Assembly (NCBI GenBank): GCA_049585195.1
Contig: JBAUZG010000069.1
Span: 1-22,730, forward strand
Origin: KBS-96 sp049585195
GTDB lineage: Bacteria; Acidobacteriota; Terriglobia; Bryobacterales; Bryobacteraceae
Direction of reading: 5' to 3'
DNA length: 22,730 nt
Numbering within the stretch: the stretch's first letter is position 1; every line of letters starts with the position of its first letter. The notes under the pieces are model-generated. The model saw nothing but the letters and a program-made list of their open reading frames with translations. It searched no databases and was not told the DNA's origin. A program made the position numbers and the translations under genes. Below, one piece after another: positions 15,022-22,730 of the stretch.

Positions 15022-15624
15022 ATGAAGAAATTATGTTTATGGGCTGGAATCGCCTGCGCGGCCCCGTTCGTCGCCGCGGCGCAAGACCGAATCAGCGTTA
15101 CAGGGACTCCTATCCCCCAACAGTTGCTGGTCGAAAACTACGGCAAGATGCCGAAGGGAATAGTGGCCTACGATCTCAGCATCTGCAATGTCAGTGAGCA
15201 GAAGCAAACCGTTGTCAGCTCAGAGATTTACCAGGCCTTGGCGAACTCAAACGTAGCAGTGACGCCGATTGGCCGTCAAATCATGCTCGCGTCCATCTTG
15301 CAGAATCAGAGCAGAAGCCTGACCACTATTCTCAGCGTGGCGCTCAGCTCCTCGAGCGGCGTTGTCGCCGTCCTCGGTACTTCGAAATCCGTCAATATCC
15401 CCTCTGGCTTGAGCACGGGGTTCGCGCTCGGGTCGCTCGTCCTGGGCCAGCTTATCAATTCACTGAAACCGGTTTTGTCGCCCAATATTGTGGAAAAATT
15501 CGAAACCGACGTACTCCAGACGGCGCTGGTCCTTGATACGGGCTCCTGCGTCGAGCGCACCATGTTTGCCGCGGTCCCAAAAACCGCCGCAAAGCCTTCG
15601 GCGGTCGAGTTCCGGCTGAAATAA
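15022..15624 (+). CDS. Secreted protein of unknown function
   Basis: A 200-aa product with a clear signal peptide, MKKLCLWAGIACAAPFVAAA, cleaved near residue 20-21. AAGGA lies 5 nt before the ATG, which decides this start over an upstream GTG/ATG-like frame. The mature part has a beta-like beginning (ITVTG-type DRISVTGTPIPQQ), two cysteines (C55 in LSICNVSEQ and C176 in GSCVERT) that may form a disulfide, and a central Ser/Gly/Leu-rich region (about 100-150, TTILSVALSSSSGVVAVLG) that could insert into or lie on a membrane. No catalytic motif is seen. It precedes the ADOP permease by 72 bp, but that gene has its own promoter. The 14855-15021 gap upstream holds an isolated TTGACA (14971-14976) without a matching -10 box. 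Confidence 0.75.
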   Translation: MKKLCLWAGIACAAPFVAAAQDRISVTGTPIPQQLLVENYGKMPKGIVAYDLSICNVSEQKQTVVSSEIYQALANSNVAVTPIGRQIMLASILQNQSRSLTTILSVALSSSSGVVAVLGTSKSVNIPSGLSTGFALGSLVLGQLINSLKPVLSPNIVEKFETDVLQTALVLDTGSCVERTMFAAVPKTAAKPSAVEFRLK

Positions 15625-15641
15625 AGCCTCAAGATGTCTGG

Positions 15642-15671
15642 TTGACTCACTGGCAGAAAATAGCATATGAT
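15642..15671 (+). promoter_or_regulatory. Sigma70-type promoter of the ADOP permease gene
   Basis: TTGACT (15642-15647) and TATGAT (15666-15671) are each 5/6 to consensus with an 18-bp spacer. The predicted start is near 15678, inside the palindrome that follows. Confidence 0.65.
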
Positions 15672-15672
15672 T

Positions 15673-15691
15673 CTCCTAGTTTTTCTAGGAG
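15673..15691 (+). promoter_or_regulatory. Palindrome over the start site and Shine-Dalgarno sequence of the ADOP gene
   Basis: CTCCTAGTTTTTCTAGGAG is a perfect 7-bp dyad with a 5-nt T loop, directly after the -10 box. Its right arm contains the AGGAG that serves the ATG at 15697. As DNA it is placed like a repressor operator; as RNA it could hide the ribosome binding site. Confidence 0.6.
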
Positions 15692-15696
15692 TGGAC

Positions 15697-18432
15697 ATGA
15701 AAATTGCTGCTCGTCTCCGTTCCTGGCTTCGCGCCGCCTTCGGGCGCTCGCGCATGGAGAGCGACATGGATGAGGAGTTGCGCTTCCATATCGAGCGATA
15801 TGCGGAAGATTTGGTTCGGGAGGGTCTTTCACCGCAGGAAGCGCGGCAGAAGGCTCGCGCTGAATTCGGAGTGATCGAGGCGCGGAAGGACGAATGCCGT
15901 GAAGCGGTGGGACTGCGTCTTCTGGATGAGGCGCGCGCCGATTTCCGATATGCCATCCGCGTGCTGCGCCAGTCGCCCGGATTTACGGTGGTCGCGATTT
16001 TGTCGCTGGCGCTTGGAATCGGCGCGAATACCGCGATTTTCAGCTTGATGGAAGCGGCTCTCTGGAAGGCGATTCCGGTGAAGAACCCGGAGCAGTTGCG
16101 GCTTCTCTCCTGGGTTTCCGGACCAAACGAGGTGATCTGCTGTTCATGGGGCGATTGGAGTAAAACTCCCACCGCAACTAGCAGTAACGTGTTCTCTTAC
16201 GCCGTTTTTCAAGAAATGCGGCGCTACAAGCAGGCTTTTCAGAACTTATTTGCGTTTAAACCAATAGGGCGCATCACGGCAGTGATCGATAGCCACGCCG
16301 AGCTTGTCGATGGCGAGCTCGTTTCCGGCAATTTCTACGCCGGGATTGGCATTTCGACGATTGCCGGCCGGCCTATCGCGCCTCGCGACGATGTAAGAGG
16401 CGGCGGAAACGTCGCTGTGATTAGCGACAGCTTCTGGTCTCGCCGGTTCGGACGCGACGCGTCCGTAATTGGGAAGCGAATTAGCCTGAATCAGGTTCCG
16501 TTCACGATCATTGGCGTCAATCCACCCGGTTTCAAAGGAATGCAGCCGGGAGCCAATCCGGACGTTTTCGCTCCTTTGAGTGTTCAGCCGGCAATAATCC
16601 CGATGTACCACACGAATAACAAGTATGGGTCACTTCTCGACGACCCGGAGAACTGGTGGCTGCTCATTATGGCTCGATTGAGACCGGGCGCGAGCGAATC
16701 GCAGGCTCGAGCCGCGCTCGACCTCGTGTTGACACAGGTTGTGCGAACCTCGCTTTCGAATAAGAAAGGTGATATACCGCGGCTCCGCCTCGAAACAGGC
16801 TCGCGAGGACTCGACATGCTCCGTCGGGATTTTGGCCAACCACTGCTTGTGCTCCTGTCGCTCGTCGGCTTGGTTTTGCTGATTGCCTGCGCGAATCTGG
16901 CGAATCTGCTGCTCGCTCGGGCGACGGCACGGCAGCGGGAAATCAGCGTCCGCCTCGCTCTGGGAGCAGGACGCTGGCGGATTATGCGCCAGATGCTGAC
17001 CGAGGGACTGGTACTGGCCATTGTCGGCGGCGCTGCAGGAGTGCTGTTCGGATATTGGATGCGCAACGGCATTCCCAGCCTTCTCTCTTCGTCCTGGGGG
17101 ACCAGCGCACTGCAAGCGCAGTTCGATTTTCGAGTGTTGGTGATCTCCATTGCAATCACCCTTCTCACCGGAATTCTGTTCAGCCTGGCCCCAGCGTGGC
17201 AGGCGACGCGAGTCGAGGTTAACGCCGCTTTGAAGGACGGCGCGCGAGCGACCGTGAGCCTGCCGAAACTGCTTGCGGGCAAATCGCTGGTCGTTTTTCA
17301 AATTTGCCTGTCGCTCGTGCTGCTGATTGGCGCAGGCCTTTTTGTGCGGACTTTGTCGAATCTCAAATCCGCCGATCTCGGCTTTCAGCCGGAGCGCATT
17401 TTGCTCTTCACGCTCGATCCACCTCGCACGCGTTACGCCGGAGAGAAAAGAAAAGCCGTATATTTGCGCCTCGAAGAAAAGATCCAGGCGATTCCCGGCG
17501 TTCAATCCGCCACGCTCTCTTCCTCTGTCCTCGTAGGGAACGGCAGTTCCACAACTAGCGCTCGGCCCGCCGGAAGGGCTCCCAGACCAGGTTTTGCGGA
17601 CCGTACGTGGATTAACGACGTGGGCGACAACTTCTTCGAAACCATGGGCATCCCCATTCTTTACGGCCGCTCGCTCGGGCCTCGCGACCGCGCCAATTCC
17701 CCAGGGGTGATCGTCGTGAACCAGCAGTTCGTTCGGAAATTTTTTCCGAATACAAACCCAGTCGGCCAATTCGTGATAAGCAACGACGAGACGCTCCGAA
17801 TCGTCGGTATCTGCGGCGACGCCCGTTTCGACAAAATCCGTGACGCAGTACCGCCCACGTTCTACCGTCCCTTCACCCAGGGACGGGATCTCGGCTACTT
17901 GACATTTGAACTGAAAACGGCAGCGAGTGAAGCCAGCATTATGAAGAGCGTCCGCGAAGTGGTGCGCTCCATCGACAAGGATCTGCCGATATTCGACGTT
18001 CGCACGCAGACCGAGCAAATCGACGACACGCTCTCGAACGAGCGCTTATTCGCCGCATTAACTTCGGGCTTCGGCCTGCTGGCCGTGACTCTGGCCTCCA
18101 TCGGCATTTACGGAATCATGGCGTATGCCGTGGCGCGGCGGACAAATGAAATTGGCATACGCATGGCTCTGGGCGCGCAGAGGCGGCAAGTGCTCACGAT
18201 GATCTTGCGCGATACCGCGCTACTGGCTGCGATTGGCATCGGTATCGGAATCGCCGCGGCGGCCGGTTTGACTCACTTCGTTAGCAGCATGTTGTACGAT
18301 GTGAAACCGTCCGACCCGCTAACTCTCTGTGGCGCCGCTCTCCTGCTGCTCGCGATTGCGCTGACGGCCGGCTGGTGGCCCGCAAGAAAGGCCTCGCGCC
18401 TCGATCCCATGGTCGCCCTTCGCCACGAATAG
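15697..18432 (+). CDS. ADOP-type orphan ABC transporter permease (MacB/FtsX)
   Basis: A 911-aa inner-membrane protein with two fused MacB-like halves. The ATG at 15697 follows AGGAG by 5 nt. The cytoplasmic N-terminus has the ADOP signature (MDEELRFHIERYAEDLVREG, EARQKARAEFG, DFRYAIRVLRQSPGFT). Then come TM1 (about 94-118), a first periplasmic MacB core (about 120-350), an FtsX domain with TMs about 380-402, 436-454 and 479-500 plus LLLARATARQREISVRLALG, TM5 (530-552), a second core (553-770) and a final FtsX domain with TMs about 785-810, 840-862 and 873-893 (RRTNEIGIRMALGAQRRQV). No ATPase gene is adjacent, typical of this group. MacB relatives couple ATP use to periplasmic work on lipoproteins or efflux; the ADOP substrate is unknown. 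Confidence 0.95.
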   Translation: MKIAARLRSWLRAAFGRSRMESDMDEELRFHIERYAEDLVREGLSPQEARQKARAEFGVIEARKDECREAVGLRLLDEARADFRYAIRVLRQSPGFTVVAILSLALGIGANTAIFSLMEAALWKAIPVKNPEQLRLLSWVSGPNEVICCSWGDWSKTPTATSSNVFSYAVFQEMRRYKQAFQNLFAFKPIGRITAVIDSHAELVDGELVSGNFYAGIGISTIAGRPIAPRDDVRGGGNVAVISDSFWSRRFGRDASVIGKRISLNQVPFTIIGVNPPGFKGMQPGANPDVFAPLSVQPAIIPMYHTNNKYGSLLDDPENWWLLIMARLRPGASESQARAALDLVLTQVVRTSLSNKKGDIPRLRLETGSRGLDMLRRDFGQPLLVLLSLVGLVLLIACANLANLLLARATARQREISVRLALGAGRWRIMRQMLTEGLVLAIVGGAAGVLFGYWMRNGIPSLLSSSWGTSALQAQFDFRVLVISIAITLLTGILFSLAPAWQATRVEVNAALKDGARATVSLPKLLAGKSLVVFQICLSLVLLIGAGLFVRTLSNLKSADLGFQPERILLFTLDPPRTRYAGEKRKAVYLRLEEKIQAIPGVQSATLSSSVLVGNGSSTTSARPAGRAPRPGFADRTWINDVGDNFFETMGIPILYGRSLGPRDRANSPGVIVVNQQFVRKFFPNTNPVGQFVISNDETLRIVGICGDARFDKIRDAVPPTFYRPFTQGRDLGYLTFELKTAASEASIMKSVREVVRSIDKDLPIFDVRTQTEQIDDTLSNERLFAALTSGFGLLAVTLASIGIYGIMAYAVARRTNEIGIRMALGAQRRQVLTMILRDTALLAAIGIGIGIAAAAGLTHFVSSMLYDVKPSDPLTLCGAALLLLAIALTAGWWPARKASRLDPMVALRHE

Positions 18433-18482
18433 ACAAGCGTCCTCGAAGTTGCCGGCAGCAAACACGACTTGCCAGCATCGAA

Positions 18483-18488
18483 TATAAT
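18483..18488 (+). promoter_or_regulatory. Perfect -10 box upstream of the SpoIIE phosphatase gene
   Basis: TATAAT lies 38 bp before the ATG at 18527. The 17-bp-spaced -35 (AAACAC) is poor and no extended -10 TG is present. A TAA in frame at 18515 keeps the start at or after 18527. Confidence 0.4.
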
Positions 18489-18526
18489 GCGACAGCGCGG
18501 CTCGCGCCATGACGTAAACGCTAGCA

Positions 18527-21181
18527 ATGAGCCTGATCGCAGAAACGAATAGTTCACAACTGCCGGCAAGCCCGGTGGTAGTAGCGGCTCAGCGCCGACC
18601 GACGGCCCGCTACGTCGTGCTGGCAATCCTTTTCGTCTTCGCGGTCGCCTACCAACTTCGCGCAATCGAGTATCACTTTCCCCAATGGTTCGGCGATCGA
18701 TCGCAGGTGGCGTGGCCTTTTTATCTGGATGCCGAAGATCAGCCTAATTTCATCCTGCTATTCGTGCAGCCGAATGCCTATAGCGCCGGCATTCGCAATG
18801 GCGACACCTTGCTTGAAATCAACGGGCATCCGGCGACTGGAAGGGATGTTTTCGCGGATGCTATTCGAGCAGCGCATCCCGGAGTCACGATGAAAGTGAC
18901 GGTACGCCACAAGGGAGACCGTCAGTCGAGCCAGACTGTAGCGGTGCCGCTGGCTTCATCTTCAAATGGCACGTCGCCTTTGAACGTCCTGTTCTATGTG
19001 CTGATGCCGGCTCTGTGCCTGACGCTCGGATTCGGCGTGGCTGCGGTCCGCATCCGCGATGTTCGCGCGTGGCTGCTGCTTGCATTGCTGCTGGGCGTGG
19101 CAGCACTCTTCAACCCCTCGGCGGAGCTATGGGAGCCGAAGGTGCGCATCCTCGTAGTAGCGTACTTCGAATTTCAGTCCGAGAGCTGGCTCGCCTGGTT
19201 GTTTCTGTTGGGAGTTTACTTTCCTGAGCCGTTTCCCGCTGAAGCCCGATGGAAATGGTGGAACTGGCTTCAGTGGATTCTGCTTCCGATGTGTGCAGTT
19301 TATGTGGTCGCTTATGTCGCGGCCGCGGTGGGCGCGCTCCACAATCTCGCAGCTGTTACTCCGATCAACCGGTGGATCGCTCAGACTCGGATTCTGGAGT
19401 TCGTCGTCGTTGCTTGCTGCACGTTGGGAGGGTTTCTAGTCTGTATCGCAGCGAAATACCGGCTGGCTCGTTCGGCCGATGCAAAGCGCCGCTTGCGTGT
19501 ACTCTATGCCGGAGCTACTGTCGCGCTCGCGCCGCTGATCATCTCGGTAGCGATTGCGCGGTTGCACGCCACGGCGGTAGATGAATATCTCCCTCACTGG
19601 CTAAGGCTGGTCACATACGTCTTATTCTGCCTGCTGCCCGTAACGTTTGCTTATGTCATTGTGGTCCAGCGCGCGATGGATCTGCGCGTGGTCATCCGGC
19701 AGGGACTCCAGTACACTCTCGCCCGTGGAGGCGTCGTGGTATTGCAAGCCGCGCTGATAGCCGGGCTCATTATCGCCATCGCAACTCTGGCGGAATCGCA
19801 CGCTATGATGCGCACTCACATGATTCTGATCGTGGCCGGGGGAATTACTCTGATTTTTCTCGTTCGCCGGCTCGCGCTTGGCATTGCGCGATGGATCGAC
19901 CGCTTGTTTTTCCGCGATGCCTACAACACCGAGCAAATTCTGAGCGAACTTGCCGAACGAGTTCGCACGATTGTAGAAACACAGCCGTTGCTCGAAACCG
20001 TCGCCCAGCGCATTGCCGATTCGCTGCACACTCGGGAGGTCGCCGTCTTGCTCCGTGGTAGCGGCTTTTATCAGCCCGCCCACGCCGTTGGCTGCGGCAG
20101 CCTAACGGGGGTCGTGTTTCCCGACACTGCGGCAACGGTCCAGGTTTTGAAGCAAAGAGAAGCGGCCCGCGTGTATTTTGACGATCCCGACTCCTGGATT
20201 TATCGGACTCCGGAAATGAGCAGCGACGAGCTCCGCAAGCTGAAGGAGCTCCGGTCCGAGCTCCTGCTGCCGCTTTCGGTGAAGGACGATTTGATTGGAT
20301 TCATGAGCCTTGGCCAAAAGTTATCGCAGGCGCCATATTCCGGCACCGATCTGCACTTGCTGAGTTCGGTCGCCGCTCAGACGGCCCTGGCGCTCGAGGT
20401 GAGCCGCTTGACAACCGCTATCGGGAGTGAGATGGCGCACCGCGAGCGGCTGAATCGCGAGCTCGAGATCGCCCGCGACGTACAGGAACACCTGTTCCCG
20501 CAGCATCTCCCCTCAGTCCCGGGTCTCGATTATTACGGACGATGCCGCCCGGCCCGCGAAGTGGGCGGCGATTATTACGATTTCATTGAATTGCCGGACG
20601 AGAACCTGGGAATCGCGATTGGAGACATTTCCGGAAAAGGCATCGGCGCTGCTCTCATGATGGCCAGCCTCGAAGCGTCGCTCCGCGGCCTGGTCCCTGT
20701 AGCGCGCGATCTGGCGGAGTTGATGGAGCGCGTGAATAAGCTGGTGTACGAAGCTTCCGCATCGAACCGCTATGCTACTTTTTTCTACGCACAGTACTCG
20801 ACGCGAACGCGCCAGCTTGCTTATGTGAATGCCGGCCACAATCCGCCTATGATTGTGCGCAAGACGGCCGAGAGTTATCGGATATCGCGGCTCGAAACGG
20901 GCGGTCCTGTGATCGGGCTGCTGCCAAACGTCTGCTATCAGCAGGGTTCTTTTGAACTCTCGCCCGGCGACCTCGCCGTGTTGTTCACCGACGGCGTTTC
21001 TGAATCGATGAACAGTGCGGACGAAGAATGGGGCGAAGAAAGACTAGCCAATTCCGCGATGGCATGCTATGGTTTGGGCGCCGAGGAGACCATCGGCCGA
21101 ATTATCACCGAAGCCGAGCATTTTGCCGCGGGCGCTCCCCAGTATGACGACATGACGCTTGTGGTGCTCCGTATTGCCTGA
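18527..21181 (+). CDS. PDZ-membrane-GAF-SpoIIE protein serine phosphatase
   Basis: An 884-aa signalling phosphatase. After TM1 (about 28-46) comes a periplasmic PDZ-like domain (about 68-142, with NAYSAGIRNGDTLLEINGHP), then a membrane block (about 152-448, some eight helices) ending in a basic cytoplasmic stretch. A GAF-like domain (about 475-625) and a coiled coil (NRELEIARDVQEHLFPQ) lead to the PP2C-type SpoIIE domain (about 660-884). Metal-ligand motifs are intact: VGGDYYDF (D682), AIGDISGKG (D700), FTDGVSE (D822) and YDDMTLVV (D874, D875). RsbU/SpoIIE enzymes dephosphorylate anti-sigma-factor antagonists; no such gene is in the window, so the substrate is distant or different. A periplasmic signal read by PDZ and transmitted to a cytoplasmic phosphatase is the likely logic. 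It ends 25 bp from the convergent repressor gene. Confidence 0.92.
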   Translation: MSLIAETNSSQLPASPVVVAAQRRPTARYVVLAILFVFAVAYQLRAIEYHFPQWFGDRSQVAWPFYLDAEDQPNFILLFVQPNAYSAGIRNGDTLLEINGHPATGRDVFADAIRAAHPGVTMKVTVRHKGDRQSSQTVAVPLASSSNGTSPLNVLFYVLMPALCLTLGFGVAAVRIRDVRAWLLLALLLGVAALFNPSAELWEPKVRILVVAYFEFQSESWLAWLFLLGVYFPEPFPAEARWKWWNWLQWILLPMCAVYVVAYVAAAVGALHNLAAVTPINRWIAQTRILEFVVVACCTLGGFLVCIAAKYRLARSADAKRRLRVLYAGATVALAPLIISVAIARLHATAVDEYLPHWLRLVTYVLFCLLPVTFAYVIVVQRAMDLRVVIRQGLQYTLARGGVVVLQAALIAGLIIAIATLAESHAMMRTHMILIVAGGITLIFLVRRLALGIARWIDRLFFRDAYNTEQILSELAERVRTIVETQPLLETVAQRIADSLHTREVAVLLRGSGFYQPAHAVGCGSLTGVVFPDTAATVQVLKQREAARVYFDDPDSWIYRTPEMSSDELRKLKELRSELLLPLSVKDDLIGFMSLGQKLSQAPYSGTDLHLLSSVAAQTALALEVSRLTTAIGSEMAHRERLNRELEIARDVQEHLFPQHLPSVPGLDYYGRCRPAREVGGDYYDFIELPDENLGIAIGDISGKGIGAALMMASLEASLRGLVPVARDLAELMERVNKLVYEASASNRYATFFYAQYSTRTRQLAYVNAGHNPPMIVRKTAESYRISRLETGGPVIGLLPNVCYQQGSFELSPGDLAVLFTDGVSESMNSADEEWGEERLANSAMACYGLGAEETIGRIITEAEHFAAGAPQYDDMTLVVLRIA

Positions 21182-21206
21182 CCCCGGGTGTTTGCAATTG
21201 TTCGGC

Positions 21207-21485
21207 CTATTTCAGGTAGGCCCTCAGAGCGTAGATCAGGTCGTCGGCGGCCCGGGTTTGCTCATCGGTCGGTCCCGTTTTCGGATCGAGAACGTGAAAC
21301 CGAATGTGTCCCTCGATCACTTCCGCCATAAGAGCATCCATAGCTCCTCGACAGGCGGAGATGTTATGTAACACTTCGGAGCATTCGGCTTCCTGATCGA
21401 GGGCGCGTTCGATTGCATCCACTTGGCCGCCGATACGCCGTACGCGGTTCAGCAGTTTCTTTTTCTCTTCTTGCGTGTGAGCCAT
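21207..21485 (-). CDS. CsoR/RcnR/FrmR-family metal-sensing repressor
   Basis: A 92-aa all-helical repressor starting MAHTQEEKKKLLNRVRRIGG; a longer open frame to 21566 crosses the operator and is not used. The body (AECSEVLHNISACRGAMDAL, MAEVIEGHIRFHV, DDLIYALRAYLK) matches the RcnR/FrmR branch. Four sensor positions are H3, C35, H60 and H64, the combination described for Ni/Co-sensing RcnR; E. coli FrmR, the formaldehyde sensor, lacks the first and last histidines. This predicts Ni(II)/Co(II) or similar metal sensing. An extra C45 is present. The gene diverges from an OprB-like porin, with a matching 16-bp dyad between them, so it probably represses both itself and the porin. The Shine-Dalgarno sequence is weak. 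It converges on the SpoIIE gene. Confidence 0.92.
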   Translation of the reverse strand: MAHTQEEKKKLLNRVRRIGGQVDAIERALDQEAECSEVLHNISACRGAMDALMAEVIEGHIRFHVLDPKTGPTDEQTRAADDLIYALRAYLK

Positions 21486-21514
21486 AGAAAAACTTCGATA
21501 AATTCTGTACAAGG

Positions 21515-21530
21515 ATACCCCGGCGGGTAT
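21515..21530. promoter_or_regulatory. CsoR/RcnR-type operator between repressor and porin
   Basis: ATACCCCGGCGGGTAT is a perfect 6-bp dyad around CGGC. AT ends flanking C/G tracts are the known pattern of CsoR-family operators. It lies 30 bp upstream of the repressor ATG and 14 bp before the likely porin GTG, and overlaps a candidate -10 box (TATAAG, 21528-21533) for the porin. Confidence 0.75.
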
Positions 21531-21543
21531 AAGCTGGTCGAGT

Positions 21544-22730
21544 GTGGCGCCGCTTATCTTTTGCACTGCATGTTATACCGTCATACTGCTATGGCTCGGT
21601 CTGCCGGCCGCGGCGCAAGATCAATCGCAGGCAGCTGACGATTCGGAGAACTGGAATCTGTTCTATCAAGCGACATCCATAGGACAGTACCACGGCACTT
21701 TTAATTCGCCCTACTCAGGGCCGTTCAGTCTTCAGGATTATACGGAGCGCGACGTGTCGCTGACCACGACGTTGTTCTTCGGCCTTCGCCTGGAGAAAAA
21801 CACGGCGCTGTATTTCGACCCCGAAATCGCAGGCGGTCGCGGATTCAGCGGTGTCAACGGTCTCGCGAACGCGTCGAATGGCGAGCTGCCGCGCGTCGCC
21901 TCCGCTACGCCAAAGCCGTACATCGCCCGCTTATACATCACTCACGATTTTGGATTCGGCGATGAAACGGAGCCGGCCGAAAGCGACGAAAACCAACTTG
22001 CCGGCCCGCGTCCGGTGAAGCGCTACACAATCACGGTGGGGCGTTTCACGTTGACGGACTTCTTCGACAACAACCAGTATTCGCACGATCCGCGGACGCA
22101 GTTCATGGGTTGGGCCGTCATGTACAACGGAGCCTGGGATTACGCCGCCGACGTTCGCGGCTACACCTGGGGCTGGGTGCATGAGTTCCACACTCGCAAT
22201 TGGTCCTTCCGCTATGCCAGCGCTCTGATGCCGAAAGTGGCGAACGGTTCTCAGCTTGACCGGAGACTCTTGGTGAATCGCGGCGATGTATTCGAGGTAG
22301 AACGCCGCTACACGGTCAGAAAGCATCCCGGTACGCTCCGCCTGCTGAATTACGAAAACCACGCCGACGCGGGCAATTATGCCGAGGCGATCCAGCAGGC
22401 GAGGCAGAACGGCGGAGTCCCTGATGTCACCGCAACTCGCCGCGACGGAACTCTCAAATATGGATTTGGAATCAACCTCGAGCAAGAGCTAACCAAGGAT
22501 ATCGGCGTTTTTTCGCGCCTGGGATGGAACGATGGAAAGACGGAGAGCTTCGCGTTCACAGCCATGGACCGCTTGGCTACGGGTGGTGTCTCCATCACAG
22601 GCACGCGGTGGCACAGACCTTTCGATAACGTTGCAACCGAACTCACCGTCGGCGGGATTTCGGGAGTTCATGCGCTGTATCTCGCGCTCGGTGGGCACGA
22701 TTTTCTAATTGGCGATGGACGGCTGCAATA
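21544..22730 (+). CDS. OprB-like outer-membrane carbohydrate porin (runs off right edge)
   Basis: An open frame of 395 codons continues to the window end with no stop. No in-frame ATG precedes the mature protein; GTG at 21544 gives (M)APLIFCTACYTVILLWLGLP followed by AAAQ and cleavage near residue 25. The n-region lacks a positive charge, and a non-ATG start further upstream (open from 21502) would add a lysine, so the start is uncertain. The mature part shows alternating beta strands: FYQATSIGQYHGTF, VSLTTTLFFGLRLEKNTALYFDPEI, YTITVGRFTLTDFFDNNQYS, GWAVMYNGAWDYAADVRGYT, LKYGFGINLEQELT, FSRLGWNDGKTESFAFTAMD and YLALGGHDFLIGDG. This matches OprB-type sugar porins, which let solutes across the outer membrane. 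The adjacent metal repressor and operator suggest metal-linked control. Confidence 0.82.
   Translation, partial: MAPLIFCTACYTVILLWLGLPAAAQDQSQAADDSENWNLFYQATSIGQYHGTFNSPYSGPFSLQDYTERDVSLTTTLFFGLRLEKNTALYFDPEIAGGRGFSGVNGLANASNGELPRVASATPKPYIARLYITHDFGFGDETEPAESDENQLAGPRPVKRYTITVGRFTLTDFFDNNQYSHDPRTQFMGWAVMYNGAWDYAADVRGYTWGWVHEFHTRNWSFRYASALMPKVANGSQLDRRLLVNRGDVFEVERRYTVRKHPGTLRLLNYENHADAGNYAEAIQQARQNGGVPDVTATRRDGTLKYGFGINLEQELTKDIGVFSRLGWNDGKTESFAFTAMDRLATGGVSITGTRWHRPFDNVATELTVGGISGVHALYLALGGHDFLIGDGRLQ

Noticed and set aside
15306..16172. Open frame of 288 codons on the minus strand
   Set aside because: It runs antisense through the secreted-protein gene, the ADOP promoter and the ADOP N-terminus; Ser/Arg-rich translation without a domain.
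16630..18018. Open frame of 462 codons on the minus strand
   Set aside because: It lies wholly antisense to the ADOP permease, has low-complexity, charge-rich composition and no recognisable domain.

Overview
The window looks like a piece of an Acidobacteriota chromosome, probably Bryobacterales/Solibacter-like. This is inference from gene content: an orphan MacB/FtsX-type permease of the acidobacterial duplicated kind (ADOP), a CtpA-type S41 protease, a carboxypeptidase-regulatory-like membrane protein, hybrid histidine kinases and GC-rich intergenic dyad repeats. No tRNA, rRNA, CRISPR array or transposase was seen.

Layout. Positions 1-1933 (minus strand) hold two tandem, nearly identical S41 proteases; the promoter-distal copy runs off the left edge. 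A membrane-anchored protein (2022-3053, minus) diverges from a Tat-exported glucoamylase-like protein (3129-4514, plus), which meets a secreted alpha/beta hydrolase (4508-6457, minus) tail to tail with a 7-bp overlap. A 74-bp nested inverted repeat lies upstream of the hydrolase, then a small secreted protein (6579-7034, minus). Next is a thiol and signalling block, all minus: glycosyltransferase (10899-11903) coupled to a DsbA-like protein (9973-10902), then a membrane-anchored thioredoxin-like protein (9188-9814) coupled to a hybrid histidine kinase (7371-9191). The kinase has an in-frame TGA just before the end of its receiver domain. A GC-rich repeat and a terminator separate this block from a soluble cNMP-fold histidine kinase (12116-13564, minus) and a MarR regulator (13634-14086, minus).

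The right half is mostly on the plus strand: an Hsp20 chaperone (14231-14854) divergent from marR, a small secreted protein (15022-15624), the ADOP permease (15697-18432) with a clear promoter and a palindrome over its start site and Shine-Dalgarno sequence, and an 884-aa PDZ-membrane-GAF-SpoIIE phosphatase (18527-21181). The window ends with a CsoR/RcnR-type metal repressor (21207-21485, minus), a 16-bp dyad matching this family's operators, and the start of an OprB-like porin (from about 21544) running off the right edge.

The strongest leads are the repressor-dyad-porin unit, the thioredoxin-like protein coupled to a histidine-rich membrane kinase with a nonsense codon in its receiver, and the palindrome at the ADOP promoter. 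All functional statements come from reading the sequence and recalling protein families; nothing was checked against a database.
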